From Streptomyces sp. NBC_01231 (GTDB taxonomy: Bacteria > Actinomycetota > Actinomycetes > Streptomycetales > Streptomycetaceae): DNA of 64,000 nucleotides. This document shows, one piece after another, positions 51,616 through 60,741 of the stretch (positions within the stretch are counted from its first letter, which is position 1; every line of letters starts with the position of its first letter). The stretch is from contig CP108521.1 of NCBI GenBank assembly GCA_035999765.1, positions 5,890,001 to 5,954,000 on the forward strand. Reading direction: 5' to 3'. The translations under genes were made by a program, and so were the position numbers. A model generated the notes under the pieces. That model made no database searches. It was given only the letters and a program-made list of their open reading frames with translations, and was not told the DNA's origin.

Positions 51616-52386
51616 GTGACCACAGCGTCCCAACTCGCCGCCGACGGTCTCAACGGCACGGTGCTCAACGGCGCCCTGCTGGTGGCCCTGCCCATCGCGC
51701 TGCTCGGCGGCCTCGTCTCCTTCTTCTCCCCGTGCGTCCTGCCTCTCGTCCCCGGCTATCTGTCCTACGTCACCGGCGTCACCGGCACCGATCTGGCCGA
51801 GGCCCGGCGCGGGCGGATGGTCGCGGGCTCCTCGCTCTTCGTCCTCGGCTTCACCGCCGTGTTCGTCTCCAGCGGAGCCCTGTTCGGCTACTTCGGCGAG
51901 ACGCTCCAGGAGCACAAGGACGTCACGTCCAAGGTGCTGGGCGTGTTCATGATCCTCATGGGCGTCTTCTTCATGGGGCTGATGCCCTGGATGACCCAGC
52001 GGGAGTTCCGCTTCCACCAGCGCCCCTCCACCGGACTGGTCGGCGCCCCCGTCGTCGGCGCGCTGTTCGGTATCGGCTGGACGCCGTGCATCGGCCCGAC
52101 CCTCGCCTCCGTGCTGACCCTGTCCTCCCAGCAGGGCAGCGCGGGCCGCGGGGCCATACTGACCGTCGCGTACTGCCTCGGTCTCGGTATCCCGTTCGTG
52201 CTCGCAGCGGTCGCCTTCCGCAAGGCCCTCGGCGCCTTCGGCTGGGTGAAGCGCCACTACGTCTGGGTCATGCGGGTCGGCGGCGGCATGATGATCGTGA
52301 CCGGGCTGCTGCTGCTGACCGGCGCGTGGGACAGCATCGTGCAGGAGATGCAGACCTGGTCCAACGGCTTCACTGTGGGGATCTGA
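51616..52386 (+). CDS. ccdA: CcdA, cytochrome c biogenesis membrane protein
   Basis: 256 residues from a GTG, six membrane segments. The redox cysteines are in FSPCVLPLVPGYLSYVTG and GIGWTPCIGPTLASVL. It brings reducing power from cytoplasmic thioredoxin to ResA. The stop is followed three bases later by the resB start. Confidence 0.93.
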   Translation: MTTASQLAADGLNGTVLNGALLVALPIALLGGLVSFFSPCVLPLVPGYLSYVTGVTGTDLAEARRGRMVAGSSLFVLGFTAVFVSSGALFGYFGETLQEHKDVTSKVLGVFMILMGVFFMGLMPWMTQREFRFHQRPSTGLVGAPVVGALFGIGWTPCIGPTLASVLTLSSQQGSAGRGAILTVAYCLGLGIPFVLAAVAFRKALGAFGWVKRHYVWVMRVGGGMMIVTGLLLLTGAWDSIVQEMQTWSNGFTVGI

Positions 52387-52389
52387 ACG

Positions 52390-54150
52390 ATGAGCGCGAC
52401 TCCGAACACCGCGTCCGACACCGCCGCCGAGCGGTCGGACGACCAGGACCTGGGGGCGGCCGGCTCCCAGCTGTCCACCGCCCCCCAGGAGGACGCCCCC
52501 AACCTGCCCACCATGGGCGTCATCGGCTGGGCCCGCTGGTTCTGGCGACAGCTCACCTCCATGCGGGTCGCGCTGCTGCTGCTCCTGCTGCTGTCACTCG
52601 GCGCGATCCCCGGCTCGCTGATCCCGCAGAGCGGGACCGACGAGACGAAGGTCGCCGACTTCCAGCAGAGGCACTCCGTCCTCGGCCCGGTCTACGACAA
52701 GCTCGGCCTCTTCCACGTCTACAGCTCGGTGTGGTTCTCGGCGATCTACATCCTGCTGTTCATCTCCCTCATCGGCTGCATCGTGCCCCGCAGCTGGCAG
52801 TTCGTGGGCCAGCTGCGCGGCCGCCCGCCGGGTGCGCCCCGGCGGCTGACCCGGCTGCCCGCCTACACGACCTGGCGCACCGAGGCCGAACCCGAGCAGG
52901 TCCGTGAAGCCGCGCTCGCCCTGCTGAAGAAGCGCCGCTTCCGCGCCAATGCCGCCGGTGACGCGGTCGCCGCCGAGAAGGGCTATCTGCGGGAGTTCGG
53001 CAACCTCGCCTTCCACATCGCGCTGGTCGTGATGCTCGTCGCCTTCGCCTGGGGCCAGCTCTTCAAGTCCGAGGGCAACAAGCTGATCGTCGAGGGCGAC
53101 GGTTTCTCCAACACCCTCACGCAGTACGACGACTTCAAGTCCGGGACCCTCTTCACCCAGGACGACCTGGAGCCCTTCAGCTTCACCCTGGACAAGTTCA
53201 CCGGCACCTACGAGACGTCCGGGCCGAACCGCGGCACCCCGCGCACCTACCAGGCGGCCCTCGACTACAGCACCGGCGCCTACGGCAAGGACCAGAAGAC
53301 CACCGTCAAGGTCAACGAGCCGCTCGTGATCGGCGACTCGAAGGTCTACCTCACCGCTCACGGCTACGCCCCCGTCATCACCGTCCGCGACGGCAAGGGC
53401 AACGTCGTCTTCGATGACGCCGTGCCGTTGCTGCCGCTCGACTCCAACGTCACCTCCACCGGTGCGATCAAGGTCATGGACGGCTACCGCGACGCCAAGG
53501 GGAAGAAGGAACAGCTCGGCTTCCAGGCCGCGTTCCTGCCGACGTACGGCGGCGGCACCTCGGTGGTCTCGCAGTTCCCGGCGCTGACGAACCCGGTGCT
53601 GAACCTGGCGGCCTACCACGGCGACCTCGGTGTCGACGCGGGCATCCCGCAGAGCGTGTACCAGCTCGACAAGACCAATATGAAGGGGTTCAAGGACTCC
53701 AAGGGCAAGCAGCTGCGGGAGAACCTGCGGCCCGGCGAGACCATGCAACTCCCGAACGGCGCCGGCTCGGTCACCTTCGGCAAGGGGATCAAGGAGTGGG
53801 CGAACTTCCAGGTCACCCGACAGCCCGGGGCCGGCTGGGCGCTGGGCGGTGCCGTGGTCGCCATCTTCGGTCTCGCCGCCTCCCTGTTCATCCAGCGCCG
53901 TCGTGTGTGGGTGCGGGCGGCCCGGGGCGCCGACGGCGTCACCGTCGTCGAGATGGCGGGCCTCGGGCGCAGCGAGTCCGCCAAGGTGCCCCAGGAACTC
54001 GGCAGCCTCGCCGACATCCTGTACGACCAGGCACCGGGCGCCCCCGCCCCAGAAGACCCGTCCGACGCCTCCGACGCCTCCGACGACATCCCCACCCCCG
54101 ACATCCCCGACTCCGACGTCGTACCTGCCGAAGGGGCTGAGACGAAATGA
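52390..54150 (+). CDS. resB: ResB, cytochrome c maturation protein
   Basis: 586 residues. Membrane helices are in MRVALLLLLLLSLGAIPGSL and FSAIYILLFISLIGCIVPRS, and near LAFHIALVVMLVAFAWGQLF. A large extracytoplasmic domain (YEDLKSG-type FSFTLDKFTGTYE, VYLTAHGYAPVITVRDG) precedes a C-terminal helix. With CcsB it forms the system II heme lyase. Its stop overlaps the ccsB start (ATGA), and an Asp/Pro-rich tail closes the protein. Confidence 0.94.
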   Translation: MSATPNTASDTAAERSDDQDLGAAGSQLSTAPQEDAPNLPTMGVIGWARWFWRQLTSMRVALLLLLLLSLGAIPGSLIPQSGTDETKVADFQQRHSVLGPVYDKLGLFHVYSSVWFSAIYILLFISLIGCIVPRSWQFVGQLRGRPPGAPRRLTRLPAYTTWRTEAEPEQVREAALALLKKRRFRANAAGDAVAAEKGYLREFGNLAFHIALVVMLVAFAWGQLFKSEGNKLIVEGDGFSNTLTQYDDFKSGTLFTQDDLEPFSFTLDKFTGTYETSGPNRGTPRTYQAALDYSTGAYGKDQKTTVKVNEPLVIGDSKVYLTAHGYAPVITVRDGKGNVVFDDAVPLLPLDSNVTSTGAIKVMDGYRDAKGKKEQLGFQAAFLPTYGGGTSVVSQFPALTNPVLNLAAYHGDLGVDAGIPQSVYQLDKTNMKGFKDSKGKQLRENLRPGETMQLPNGAGSVTFGKGIKEWANFQVTRQPGAGWALGGAVVAIFGLAASLFIQRRRVWVRAARGADGVTVVEMAGLGRSESAKVPQELGSLADILYDQAPGAPAPEDPSDASDASDDIPTPDIPDSDVVPAEGAETK

Positions 54151-55244
54151 CTCTCGCCGCCGCAACCGATCTGGCCGCCGCAACCAACGAAAACCTCGCG
54201 CACCTCAGCAACACGCTGATCTACTCCGCGATGGCCGTCTACACCCTGGCCTTCTTCGCGTACATCACCGAATGGATCTTCGGTAGCCGCAGCAAGATCG
54301 GTCGCACCGCGGCGGCGCTCACCGGGACCGGTGACGGGGCGAAGGCACCGGCGGTGACCGCGAACAACGCCGGCGGCACCGCGGTACTGGAGCGGCCCAA
54401 GGTCGTCGTACGGGCCGCCGCCGGGGCGCGGGACGTGCCGGACGGGCCCGGGGCGCACGGCGGGAACGAGCAGGGCGACCTCTACGGGCGTATCGCCATC
54501 TCGCTCACCGTGCTCGCGTTCCTCATCGAGTTCAGCGGGGTGCTCGCGCGGGCCCTGTCGGTGCAGCGGGCGCCGTGGGGCAACATGTACGAGTTCAACA
54601 TCACCTTCTCCACGGTGGCCGTCGGTGTGTACCTGGCGCTGCTCGCGCTGCGGAAGAACGTGCGCTGGCTCGGACTGTTCCTGATCACGACGGTCCTCCT
54701 CGATCTCGGCATCGCCGTCACTGTCTTGTACACCGCCAGCGACCAGTTGGTTCCCGCCCTCCACTCGTACTGGCTGTACATCCACGTCTCGACCGCGATC
54801 CTGTGCGGCGCGGTCTTCTACATGGCGGCCGTCAGCACGGTCCTCTACCTGTTCAAGGACTCGTACGAGAACAAGCTCGCGAACGGCGGCAAGCCCGGCA
54901 CCTTCGCCACGTCCTTCCTGGAGCGGCTGCCGTCCTCCGCGTCCCTGGACAAGTTCTCCTACCGCGTCAACGCGGCCGTCTTCCCCCTGTGGACGTTCAC
55001 GATCATCGCGGGCGCGATCTGGGCGGGCGACGCCTGGGGCCGCTACTGGGGCTGGGACCCCAAGGAGACCTGGGCGTTCATCACCTGGGTCGCCTACGCC
55101 TGCTACCTCCACGCCCGCGCCACGGCCGGCTGGAAGGGCCGCAAGGCCGCCTACCTGGCCCTGATCGCCTTCGCCTGCTGGCTGTTCAACTACTACGGCG
55201 TGAACATCTTCGTGGGCGGCATGCACTCGTACGCGGGGGTGTAG
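54147..55244 (+). CDS. ccsB: CcsB/ResC, heme-handling cytochrome c biogenesis protein
   Basis: 365 residues with the tryptophan-rich heme-binding motif WGRYWGWDPKETWAFITW (near residue 300) and flanking histidines (HVSTAILCG, GGMHSYAGV). About eight helices follow a hydrophilic Ala/Gly-rich loop at residues 45-105 that is longer than in many relatives. It completes the system II heme lyase with ResB. It is the last gene of the operon before a strong terminator. Confidence 0.94.
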   Translation: MTLAAATDLAAATNENLAHLSNTLIYSAMAVYTLAFFAYITEWIFGSRSKIGRTAAALTGTGDGAKAPAVTANNAGGTAVLERPKVVVRAAAGARDVPDGPGAHGGNEQGDLYGRIAISLTVLAFLIEFSGVLARALSVQRAPWGNMYEFNITFSTVAVGVYLALLALRKNVRWLGLFLITTVLLDLGIAVTVLYTASDQLVPALHSYWLYIHVSTAILCGAVFYMAAVSTVLYLFKDSYENKLANGGKPGTFATSFLERLPSSASLDKFSYRVNAAVFPLWTFTIIAGAIWAGDAWGRYWGWDPKETWAFITWVAYACYLHARATAGWKGRKAAYLALIAFACWLFNYYGVNIFVGGMHSYAGV

Positions 55245-55265
55245 CCGAGGCAACCCGCCTGCCAT

Positions 55266-55308
55266 GAAGGCCGGTTCCCTGTGACCTGGGTCACGGGAAC
55301 CGGCCTTC
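55266..55308. terminator. Bidirectional terminator between ccsB and the oxygenase gene
   Basis: gaaggccggttccc and gggaaccggccttc with an inner gtgac/gtcac pair make an 18 bp stem with one bulged base and a four-base loop. It lies between two convergent genes. Confidence 0.8.
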
Positions 55309-55332
55309 GTCGTCCGGACAGGCGGGCGGCTG

Positions 55333-56298
55333 TCAGTCCACCGTGATCGAGTCCAGCTTCTCCCGCAGATACGCGTGCGAGTCCACCGCTTCGTACGCCA
55401 CCCGCCCCACCGGTGCCGGGACGGACTCCACGCGGGTGCCCGGTGTGCACTCGCCGAAGTAGACGAGGGACATCAGCTCCTCGGCGGGCGCGTCGGACGG
55501 CGGGGGGAGTACCCGGTGGCGTCCCGACCGCCAGCGGTCGCCGGTCCAGCGGGCCAGCAGGTCGCCGACGTTGATCGTGAACGCGTCCGGGTCGTGGGGG
55601 GCGTCCTCCCAGCCGCCCTCGTCCGTGTACACCTGCAAGCCGCCCTTGCCGGCCTGACGGTCGAGGATCGTCACCGTCCCGAAGTCGGTGTGCGGGCCGA
55701 TGCGGAACTGGCCCGGCTGCGGGTCGCCGACGACCTCGGTGCCCGGGTACCAGTTGATGTTGAATCCGTAGGTCGGATGGTCCATGTGCCGGGAGAAGAA
55801 GTCGGGTTCCAGGCCCAGGGCCTCGCCCAGCAAGGACAGCAGTTCCTTCTCCAGGTCCGCCATCCGTGCCAGGTACTGCTCGCACAGCACTCGCAGCTGA
55901 GGCACCTGGGCGGGCCACACGTTCGGCGCGTACCACTCGGCGTTGACGTCCGGGTCGTCGAACGGCTCGTGCGTCGCGAAGGTCAGCGACTCCTTCAGGT
56001 CGGGTGGCGTCTCCGTGCCCTCCGAGTACCCGTTGGCCTCCGCGCCCGGACCCAGCCAGCCGCGCCCGCCGACCTTCGCGGTGTACGGCTGCTTGGCCTC
56101 GGCGGGCAGCCGGAAGAACGTCCGCGCGGCCTCCCGGATCCCGGAGCGCAGGGCCGGGTCCACCCCGTGCCCGGTGACCAGCAGGAACCCGGCGGTCTGC
56201 AGGGCCTCGTCGACGGTCCGGGCGATGTCGGCGCGGACGTCGGGGTCACCGGCGAGCCAGGGCCTCAGGTCGATCGTGGGAATGCGGGGCTTACTCAC
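55333..56298 (-). CDS. Isopenicillin N synthase-family 2-oxoglutarate/Fe(II) oxygenase
   Basis: 321 residues. The DIOX_N domain (IPTIDLRPWLAGDPDVRADI, GFLLVTGHGVDPALRSG) is followed by the jelly-roll with the iron ligands in IGPHTDFGTVTIL (HxD) and SGRHRVLPPP (second His). The 2-oxoglutarate-binding arginine lies near the end of that strand. IPNS-family enzymes in this genus include many hydroxylases of unknown substrate. The next gene, co-oriented and overlapping by eight bases, encodes a cytosine deaminase, which points to a pyrimidine substrate. Confidence 0.9.
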   Translation of the reverse strand: MSKPRIPTIDLRPWLAGDPDVRADIARTVDEALQTAGFLLVTGHGVDPALRSGIREAARTFFRLPAEAKQPYTAKVGGRGWLGPGAEANGYSEGTETPPDLKESLTFATHEPFDDPDVNAEWYAPNVWPAQVPQLRVLCEQYLARMADLEKELLSLLGEALGLEPDFFSRHMDHPTYGFNINWYPGTEVVGDPQPGQFRIGPHTDFGTVTILDRQAGKGGLQVYTDEGGWEDAPHDPDAFTINVGDLLARWTGDRWRSGRHRVLPPPSDAPAEELMSLVYFGECTPGTRVESVPAPVGRVAYEAVDSHAYLREKLDSITVD

Positions 56299-56749
56299 CG
56301 ATGTCCTCGTTCCACAGAGCCGGGTGGTCCTTGATGAAGTCGCGCATCATCCCGACGCACTCGGAATCGTCCAGGAGCACGATCTCGACGCCGTGCTCCG
56401 CCAGCCAGTCGTGCCCCCCGTGGAAGGTGACGGCCTCGCCGACCACCACCCGCGAGATCCCGAACTGACGGACCAGACCGGAGCAGTACCAGCACGGCGT
56501 GAGGGTCGTCACCATCGTCGTGCCGCGGTACGACCGCTGCCGTCCCGCCGCCCGGAAGGCGGCCGTCTCCGCGTGCATGGAGGGGTCGTCGTCCTGGACG
56601 CGCCGGTTGTGGCCGCGGCCGAGGAGGGTGCCGTCGGGGGAGTAGAGGGCGGCGCCGATCGGGATGCCGCCCTCGGCGAGCCCGGCGCGGGCCTCCTCCA
56701 CGGCGGTCGCGAGCCAGCTGCGTGCCGTCGCCTGATCCATGGGGTCCAT
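56291..56749 (-). CDS. Cytosine deaminase of the yeast Fcy1 type
   Basis: 152 residues. Zinc-site motifs are HAETAAFRAAG and TPCWYCSGLVRQFG. The N-terminal LGRGHNRRVQDD and the C-terminal VVVGEAVTFHGGHDW and KDHPALWNEDIGE match the pattern of yeast Fcy1 (GRGHN, VVGENVNF, DERPQDWFEDIGE), distinct from guanine deaminase and TadA. It should convert cytosine (and perhaps 5-methylcytosine) to uracil (thymine). The ATG at 56749 has AGGAG nine bases upstream. Its stop overlaps the oxygenase start by eight bases; PucR is divergent. Confidence 0.85.
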   Translation of the reverse strand: MDPMDQATARSWLATAVEEARAGLAEGGIPIGAALYSPDGTLLGRGHNRRVQDDDPSMHAETAAFRAAGRQRSYRGTTMVTTLTPCWYCSGLVRQFGISRVVVGEAVTFHGGHDWLAEHGVEIVLLDDSECVGMMRDFIKDHPALWNEDIGE

Positions 56750-56849
56750 ACGCTCACTCTCCTGTGGCCGAAACACGAGGGCAACGTGCGGAAAGTACTC
56801 TCCCGGCATCCCGCAGCCGGACGAACTGTCAGCGCCCCTGGAGGTGCCC

Positions 56850-58115
56850 GTGCCCGCACTCACCCTCCGTGAAGTCCTGGCCCTCGACCCGGTGAGGGCC
56901 GCCGAGCCCGAGCTCCTGGCCGGGGAAGCCGCCCTGGACCGCCCCGTGCGCTGGGTCCACTCCAGCGAGGTCTACGAGGGCGCCAACTTCCTGGACGGCG
57001 GCGAACTGCTGCTGACCAACGGCTTCGGGCTGACGGACGCCGACGACGAGGTCCGCCGCCGCTATGTGCGCGAACTGGCGGCCCGGGGCGCGGCGGGTCT
57101 CGCGGTGGAGGTGGGCCGCGCCCTGCCGGACATGCCGGCAGAGGTGACCGACGAGGCCCGCCGGCTGGGTCTGCCGCTGCTGTCCCTGCACCGGGTCGTG
57201 CCCTTCGTGCGGATCGCGGAGGCCGCGAACCGGGCGATCGTGGCGCGGGGCCTGTCGGGCCGTTCCGTGGTCCGCCCCTGGGGCGACGACCACACGGCCG
57301 CCCTGCTGGCGGACCTGGCGGACCGCGCGGCCCTGAACCAGCCCGAGGTCGAGGCCCGGTCCGCCCTCGCGGGCTTCCACCCCGGCCCGGGCGCCCGCCT
57401 GCTCGGCGTGTCCCTGCACGGCACGCGGGACGTGAGCACGGTGGATCGCGCGGTACGGCTGCTGGGCGGGGCGGGGGTACTGCGGGCGGCGTTCCCGGGG
57501 GACGTGCTGGCGTTGCTGTCGCTGCCGGACCACAGCACCCGCCCCGGCGACCCCGTCCGCGCCGTCCAGGACGCCTTCCGTGCCGTCGCCGCGCCCGGAC
57601 TCACCGTCGCCGTGGGCCATGCCGTCACCGCCGACGGTGGTTGGCTGCGCTGGAGCGACACGCTCCGTGCCGCCCGTACGACGGTGGAGCTGGCGCTGAC
57701 CGTCCCGGCGGCCGAACCCGGCGTACCGGACGGCCCGTTGGTGACCTCGTCCCGGGCTCTGGCGCTGGAGCGGGAGCTGACCCGGGGCGGGGTGGACGCC
57801 AACCGCGAGCGGCTGGCGAGGCTGGTCCAGCACGCCCTGGGCCCGCTGCTGGCCTGGGAGGCGACCCGTCCCAGCGACCTCGTCCGCACCCTGGAGGTCC
57901 ACCTCCGCAACGGCTGCTCCCCCACCCGCACGGCCGCCCTCCTGCACATCGGCCGCCAGTCCCTCTACCAGCGCCTGGAACGCATCGAGTCCCTCCTGGG
58001 CCTGGAGATCGACGACCCGGACCTGCTGGGGGAGCTGCTGGCGGCGTCCTGTGCGCACCGAGTGGTGCGGGGAACGGGCGCGACGGGCCGGGGCGGACTG
58101 CGGACCGTCGCCTGA
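56850..58115 (+). CDS. PucR family transcriptional regulator
   Basis: 421 residues. The N-terminal PucR domain (LTLREVLALDPVRAAEPELL, RPVRWVHSSEVYEGANFL) and the C-terminal HTH of the PucR type (VRTLEVHLRNGCSPTRTAAL, LHIGRQSLYQRLERIESLL) are present, with a GGDEF-like middle. PucR proteins regulate purine, allantoin or pyrimidine catabolism. The divergent deaminase/oxygenase pair is its likely target. GTG at 56850 has GGAG six bases upstream. Confidence 0.9.
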   Translation: MPALTLREVLALDPVRAAEPELLAGEAALDRPVRWVHSSEVYEGANFLDGGELLLTNGFGLTDADDEVRRRYVRELAARGAAGLAVEVGRALPDMPAEVTDEARRLGLPLLSLHRVVPFVRIAEAANRAIVARGLSGRSVVRPWGDDHTAALLADLADRAALNQPEVEARSALAGFHPGPGARLLGVSLHGTRDVSTVDRAVRLLGGAGVLRAAFPGDVLALLSLPDHSTRPGDPVRAVQDAFRAVAAPGLTVAVGHAVTADGGWLRWSDTLRAARTTVELALTVPAAEPGVPDGPLVTSSRALALERELTRGGVDANRERLARLVQHALGPLLAWEATRPSDLVRTLEVHLRNGCSPTRTAALLHIGRQSLYQRLERIESLLGLEIDDPDLLGELLAASCAHRVVRGTGATGRGGLRTVA

Positions 58116-58130
58116 CACACGCGCACATGC

Positions 58131-59027
58131 TCAGCGCAGAGTGACCCGGCTGGTCCCGTTGTAAGGCGCCATGCACAGCACCGTCTTCGGGGTGCGCAGG
58201 ACGTCGTCCTCGGTGAACAGCTCGCGCGCCGCGTCGAAGGACACGTCGTCACCCGCGACCAGGGACACACGGTCGTAGAGCTCGCGGGACGCTTCGGGCA
58301 GCGGCTCGCCGAACTCGCCGTCCTCTCCCCACACGTCCCACAGCAGCGTCTCCACCTTGTTCAGGGCGGCCAGGTCGAGCCGGACGTTGCCGACGACGAA
58401 CCGCTCCCCGAACATGGGCCCCTGCTCCGGCGGATGGAGCCCGAAGGTCCTCGGGTCCGCCCCGCCCTCGCGGATGGCCCGCCACGCCTGGCCCGCGACG
58501 AGGAAGCGGTCGCGCGGAACGTCCATGGGGTCGAAGTCCGCGTTCCAGTGCTTGGCGATGTCCGGGTCGGCGAGCTCCGCGTCGGCGAGCAGCCAGCCGC
58601 GTTCCGTGTCCCAGTACTCGGTGACCACATGGTCACCGTGGAAGCCGTCCGTGCCGAAGTAGTCGGCGAAGCCGGACCGCAGCCGGGCCGGGACGCCCAC
58701 ATGGCGCAGGAACGAGCAGTGCAGCAGCGTGAAGTCGCGGCACACCCCGACGAACCGGTCCCCGACCGCCCGCCGCCGGGTCAGCGGGGCGTCGTCGCGG
58801 GCGACGAGGATCCGCAGGATGTCGTCGGTGTAGCGGGTCTCGGCGTCGTCGTGGAGGCGGTCGGCGGGGATGGCGTACCCGAAGAGCTCGCCTTCCAGGC
58901 GGTGGATGAGCAGGTCGCGGACCACGCGGGCGAGTTGGGCGGGGTCGCGGGGCAGGTCGGTGTACAGGTGGGCCAGTTCGCCCGGGTCCGAGAACGGGCT
59001 CTGGGCAGCGTAGAAGTCGAGCGACAC
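58131..59027 (-). CDS. Transglutaminase-like (COG1305) domain protein
   Basis: 298 residues. The papain-like fold appears as VGVCRDFTLLHCSFLRHVG (Cys), GFHGDHVVTEYWD (His) and LLADAELADPD (Asp). It probably cleaves or cross-links peptide bonds, but cytoplasmic relatives often act on unknown substrates. I chose the GTG at 59027 because GGAGG stands six bases before it; an ATG at 59051 would extend the protein. It is convergent with the PucR gene (15 bp) and divergent from the phosphatidyltransferase. Confidence 0.8.
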   Translation of the reverse strand: MSLDFYAAQSPFSDPGELAHLYTDLPRDPAQLARVVRDLLIHRLEGELFGYAIPADRLHDDAETRYTDDILRILVARDDAPLTRRRAVGDRFVGVCRDFTLLHCSFLRHVGVPARLRSGFADYFGTDGFHGDHVVTEYWDTERGWLLADAELADPDIAKHWNADFDPMDVPRDRFLVAGQAWRAIREGGADPRTFGLHPPEQGPMFGERFVVGNVRLDLAALNKVETLLWDVWGEDGEFGEPLPEASRELYDRVSLVAGDDVSFDAARELFTEDDVLRTPKTVLCMAPYNGTSRVTLR

Positions 59028-59190
59028 GGCAGGCCTCCACGAAGGCGTCATCGACCGCATGTTCGAATATGGGCCGGTGCCCCTCACCGTGTCAAAATCC
59101 CCCCGAAAATGTCCAGCAACCGGTCGAGTAACCTGACCGATCACCGCCGCGCCTGCGGCAGTTGGGCCCCGGGTGCGTGGAGGAACGGTC

Positions 59191-59958
59191 ATGGGTGGTG
59201 CTCCGGTTCTGGAGGAGCTGCGGGAGGTCTGCCAGCCGCAGGCCAAGTTGGCGAGCCGGAACGGTGAGCACTGGGCGGGGCGGCTGTACATGCGGCGCCT
59301 CTCGCTGCGGTTCACCCGGCAGTTGGTGCGTACGCCCGTCACCCCGGACCAGCTGACCTGGACGATGGTCGTGTGCGGGGTGGCGTCCGGGGCCGCGCTG
59401 ATGATCCCCGGGCTGACCGGTGCCGTCCTGGCCGTGATCCTGATGCAGCTGTTCCTCCTCTTCGACTGTGTGGACGGCGAGGTCGCCCGCTGGAAGGGAC
59501 AGAACAGCGCGTCCGGCATATACGTGGACCGGCTCGGCGCCTACCTCGCGGACGCGGCCCTGCTGGCGGGCGCGGGCTACCGGGCCGCCGAGTCGGGCGT
59601 CGGCGGCTGGCTGTCCGTGGGCATCGCGACCGCCCTCGGTGTGGTGCTCCTCAAGGCCTCCACCGACCTGGTGGACGTGGCGCGGGCCCGGCGCGGGCTG
59701 GGGGTCGTCGACGACGAGTCGACCCGGCCCCGCTCGCAGGGCGTGGCGACGGTACGGCGGCTCGCGGCCGCCTTCAAGATCCACCGGGTCACGAACGGCA
59801 TCGAGGCGTCCCTGGTCCTGCTGGTCGCGGCGATCGCCGACCAGGCAACCGGCGGTATCGAGCCGACCCGCTGGGCGCTGGGCGCCCTCGCCGTGATCAC
59901 CTGGGTGATGGTCCCGGCCCATCTGCTGTCGATCCTGTCGTCGTCCCGGCTGCGCTGA
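59191..59958 (+). CDS. CDP-alcohol phosphatidyltransferase family membrane protein
   Basis: 255 residues. The signature DG-x2-AR-x8-G-x3-D-x3-D is DCVDGEVARWKGQNSASGIY followed by VDRLGAYLAD (residues about 97-126). About six helices. It transfers a phospho-alcohol from a CDP donor (CDP-diacylglycerol, CDP-glycerol or CDP-inositol-type) in membrane lipid or polyol synthesis; the substrate is not clear. GGAGGAACGG stands before the ATG at 59191. Its end overlaps the MerR-type gene by 62 bp tail to tail. Confidence 0.88.
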   Translation: MGGAPVLEELREVCQPQAKLASRNGEHWAGRLYMRRLSLRFTRQLVRTPVTPDQLTWTMVVCGVASGAALMIPGLTGAVLAVILMQLFLLFDCVDGEVARWKGQNSASGIYVDRLGAYLADAALLAGAGYRAAESGVGGWLSVGIATALGVVLLKASTDLVDVARARRGLGVVDDESTRPRSQGVATVRRLAAAFKIHRVTNGIEASLVLLVAAIADQATGGIEPTRWALGALAVITWVMVPAHLLSILSSSRLR

Positions 59959-60649
59959 GGTAGTCGTACAGCGCACCCGCCCCTTCGAGCATCGCGCGGG
60001 TGCGGGCCGTCAACGCCGCCCCGCGCGCGCTGACGGCCGCCCGCAGCGCCTCGCTGCTGCCCTCCTGGCGTAGCCCCTCCAGTACCGGCCTGATGTGGTC
60101 GAGGGGATAGTGGCTGCGGCGCAGGGTGTGGATCAGCCGGGCGTCGCGGACGTCGGTCGGGTGGTACACGCGGTACGTCGTCCCCCGTTCCCGCGCCGGG
60201 GAGAGCAGCCCGGCCGCCTCCCACACCCTGAGCGCCGACGTCCGTACGCCCAGCAGCGCGGCCGCCTCCCCGATGCGCAGCCCGGCCGTGGGCAGCGGAG
60301 CGGGCCGTTCCCGGGCCAGGGTCTCCAGCGCCTCGCCCGCCGCCCGCAGCGACTCCCGCTCCTGGTGCAGCGCGGCGTGCGCGGCGTCCACGAGGGCGAG
60401 CGCGGCGGGCGGATCCCCGTCGTGCAGGGTCCGCATGATCCGGGTCGCGTGGACCGGCCCGTATCCCTTGGCGAGCGTCCGGTACGTGAGCAGCGCCCGC
60501 CGGTGCACGTCCGTGAAGCTGCGGTAGCCGGACTCGGTGCGCGCGGCCGGGGGAAGGACGCCCGCTTCCTCGTAGTTGCGGATCTGCTGCGTGGAAACCC
60601 CGGCGAACCGGGCGAGGTCGACGGGTCGCAGGCGTCGGTCGTTCATCAT
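59897..60649 (-). CDS. TioE-type MerR family regulator with two HTH regions
   Basis: 250 residues. The first MerR HTH is DLARFAGVSTQQIRNYEEAG with wing GYRSFTDV; a second, weaker HTH follows at LRIGEAAALLGVRTSALRVW with TYRVYHPTDV. This double-domain pattern is that of TioE regulators. The start at 60649 or 60646 has no ribosome binding site, so the mRNA may be leaderless. It is divergent from the UvrA-like ATPase gene with 92 bp between the starts. Confidence 0.85.
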   Translation of the reverse strand: MMNDRRLRPVDLARFAGVSTQQIRNYEEAGVLPPAARTESGYRSFTDVHRRALLTYRTLAKGYGPVHATRIMRTLHDGDPPAALALVDAAHAALHQERESLRAAGEALETLARERPAPLPTAGLRIGEAAALLGVRTSALRVWEAAGLLSPARERGTTYRVYHPTDVRDARLIHTLRRSHYPLDHIRPVLEGLRQEGSSEALRAAVSARGAALTARTRAMLEGAGALYDYLSAAGTTTGSTADGPGPSPR

Positions 60650-60653
60650 CGAT

Positions 60654-60739
60654 TTGAAGGTTACGGGGCCCAACTCCCGGCGCCACCAAGGAGAAGCCTC
60701 GGAGAAAGTCTCAACGGAACTTCAATGAAAAACTTGAAG
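60654..60739. promoter_or_regulatory. TTGAAGG/CTTCAA half-sites between the MerR gene and the UvrA-like gene
   Basis: A CTTCAA-n8-TTGAAG inverted repeat (60720-60739) lies immediately before the uvrA-like ATG, and a further TTGAAGG stands at 60654-60660 near the merR start. Both genes share the 92 bp region, so one MerR-type dimer may set the two promoters. Confidence 0.55.
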
Positions 60740-60741
60740 GC

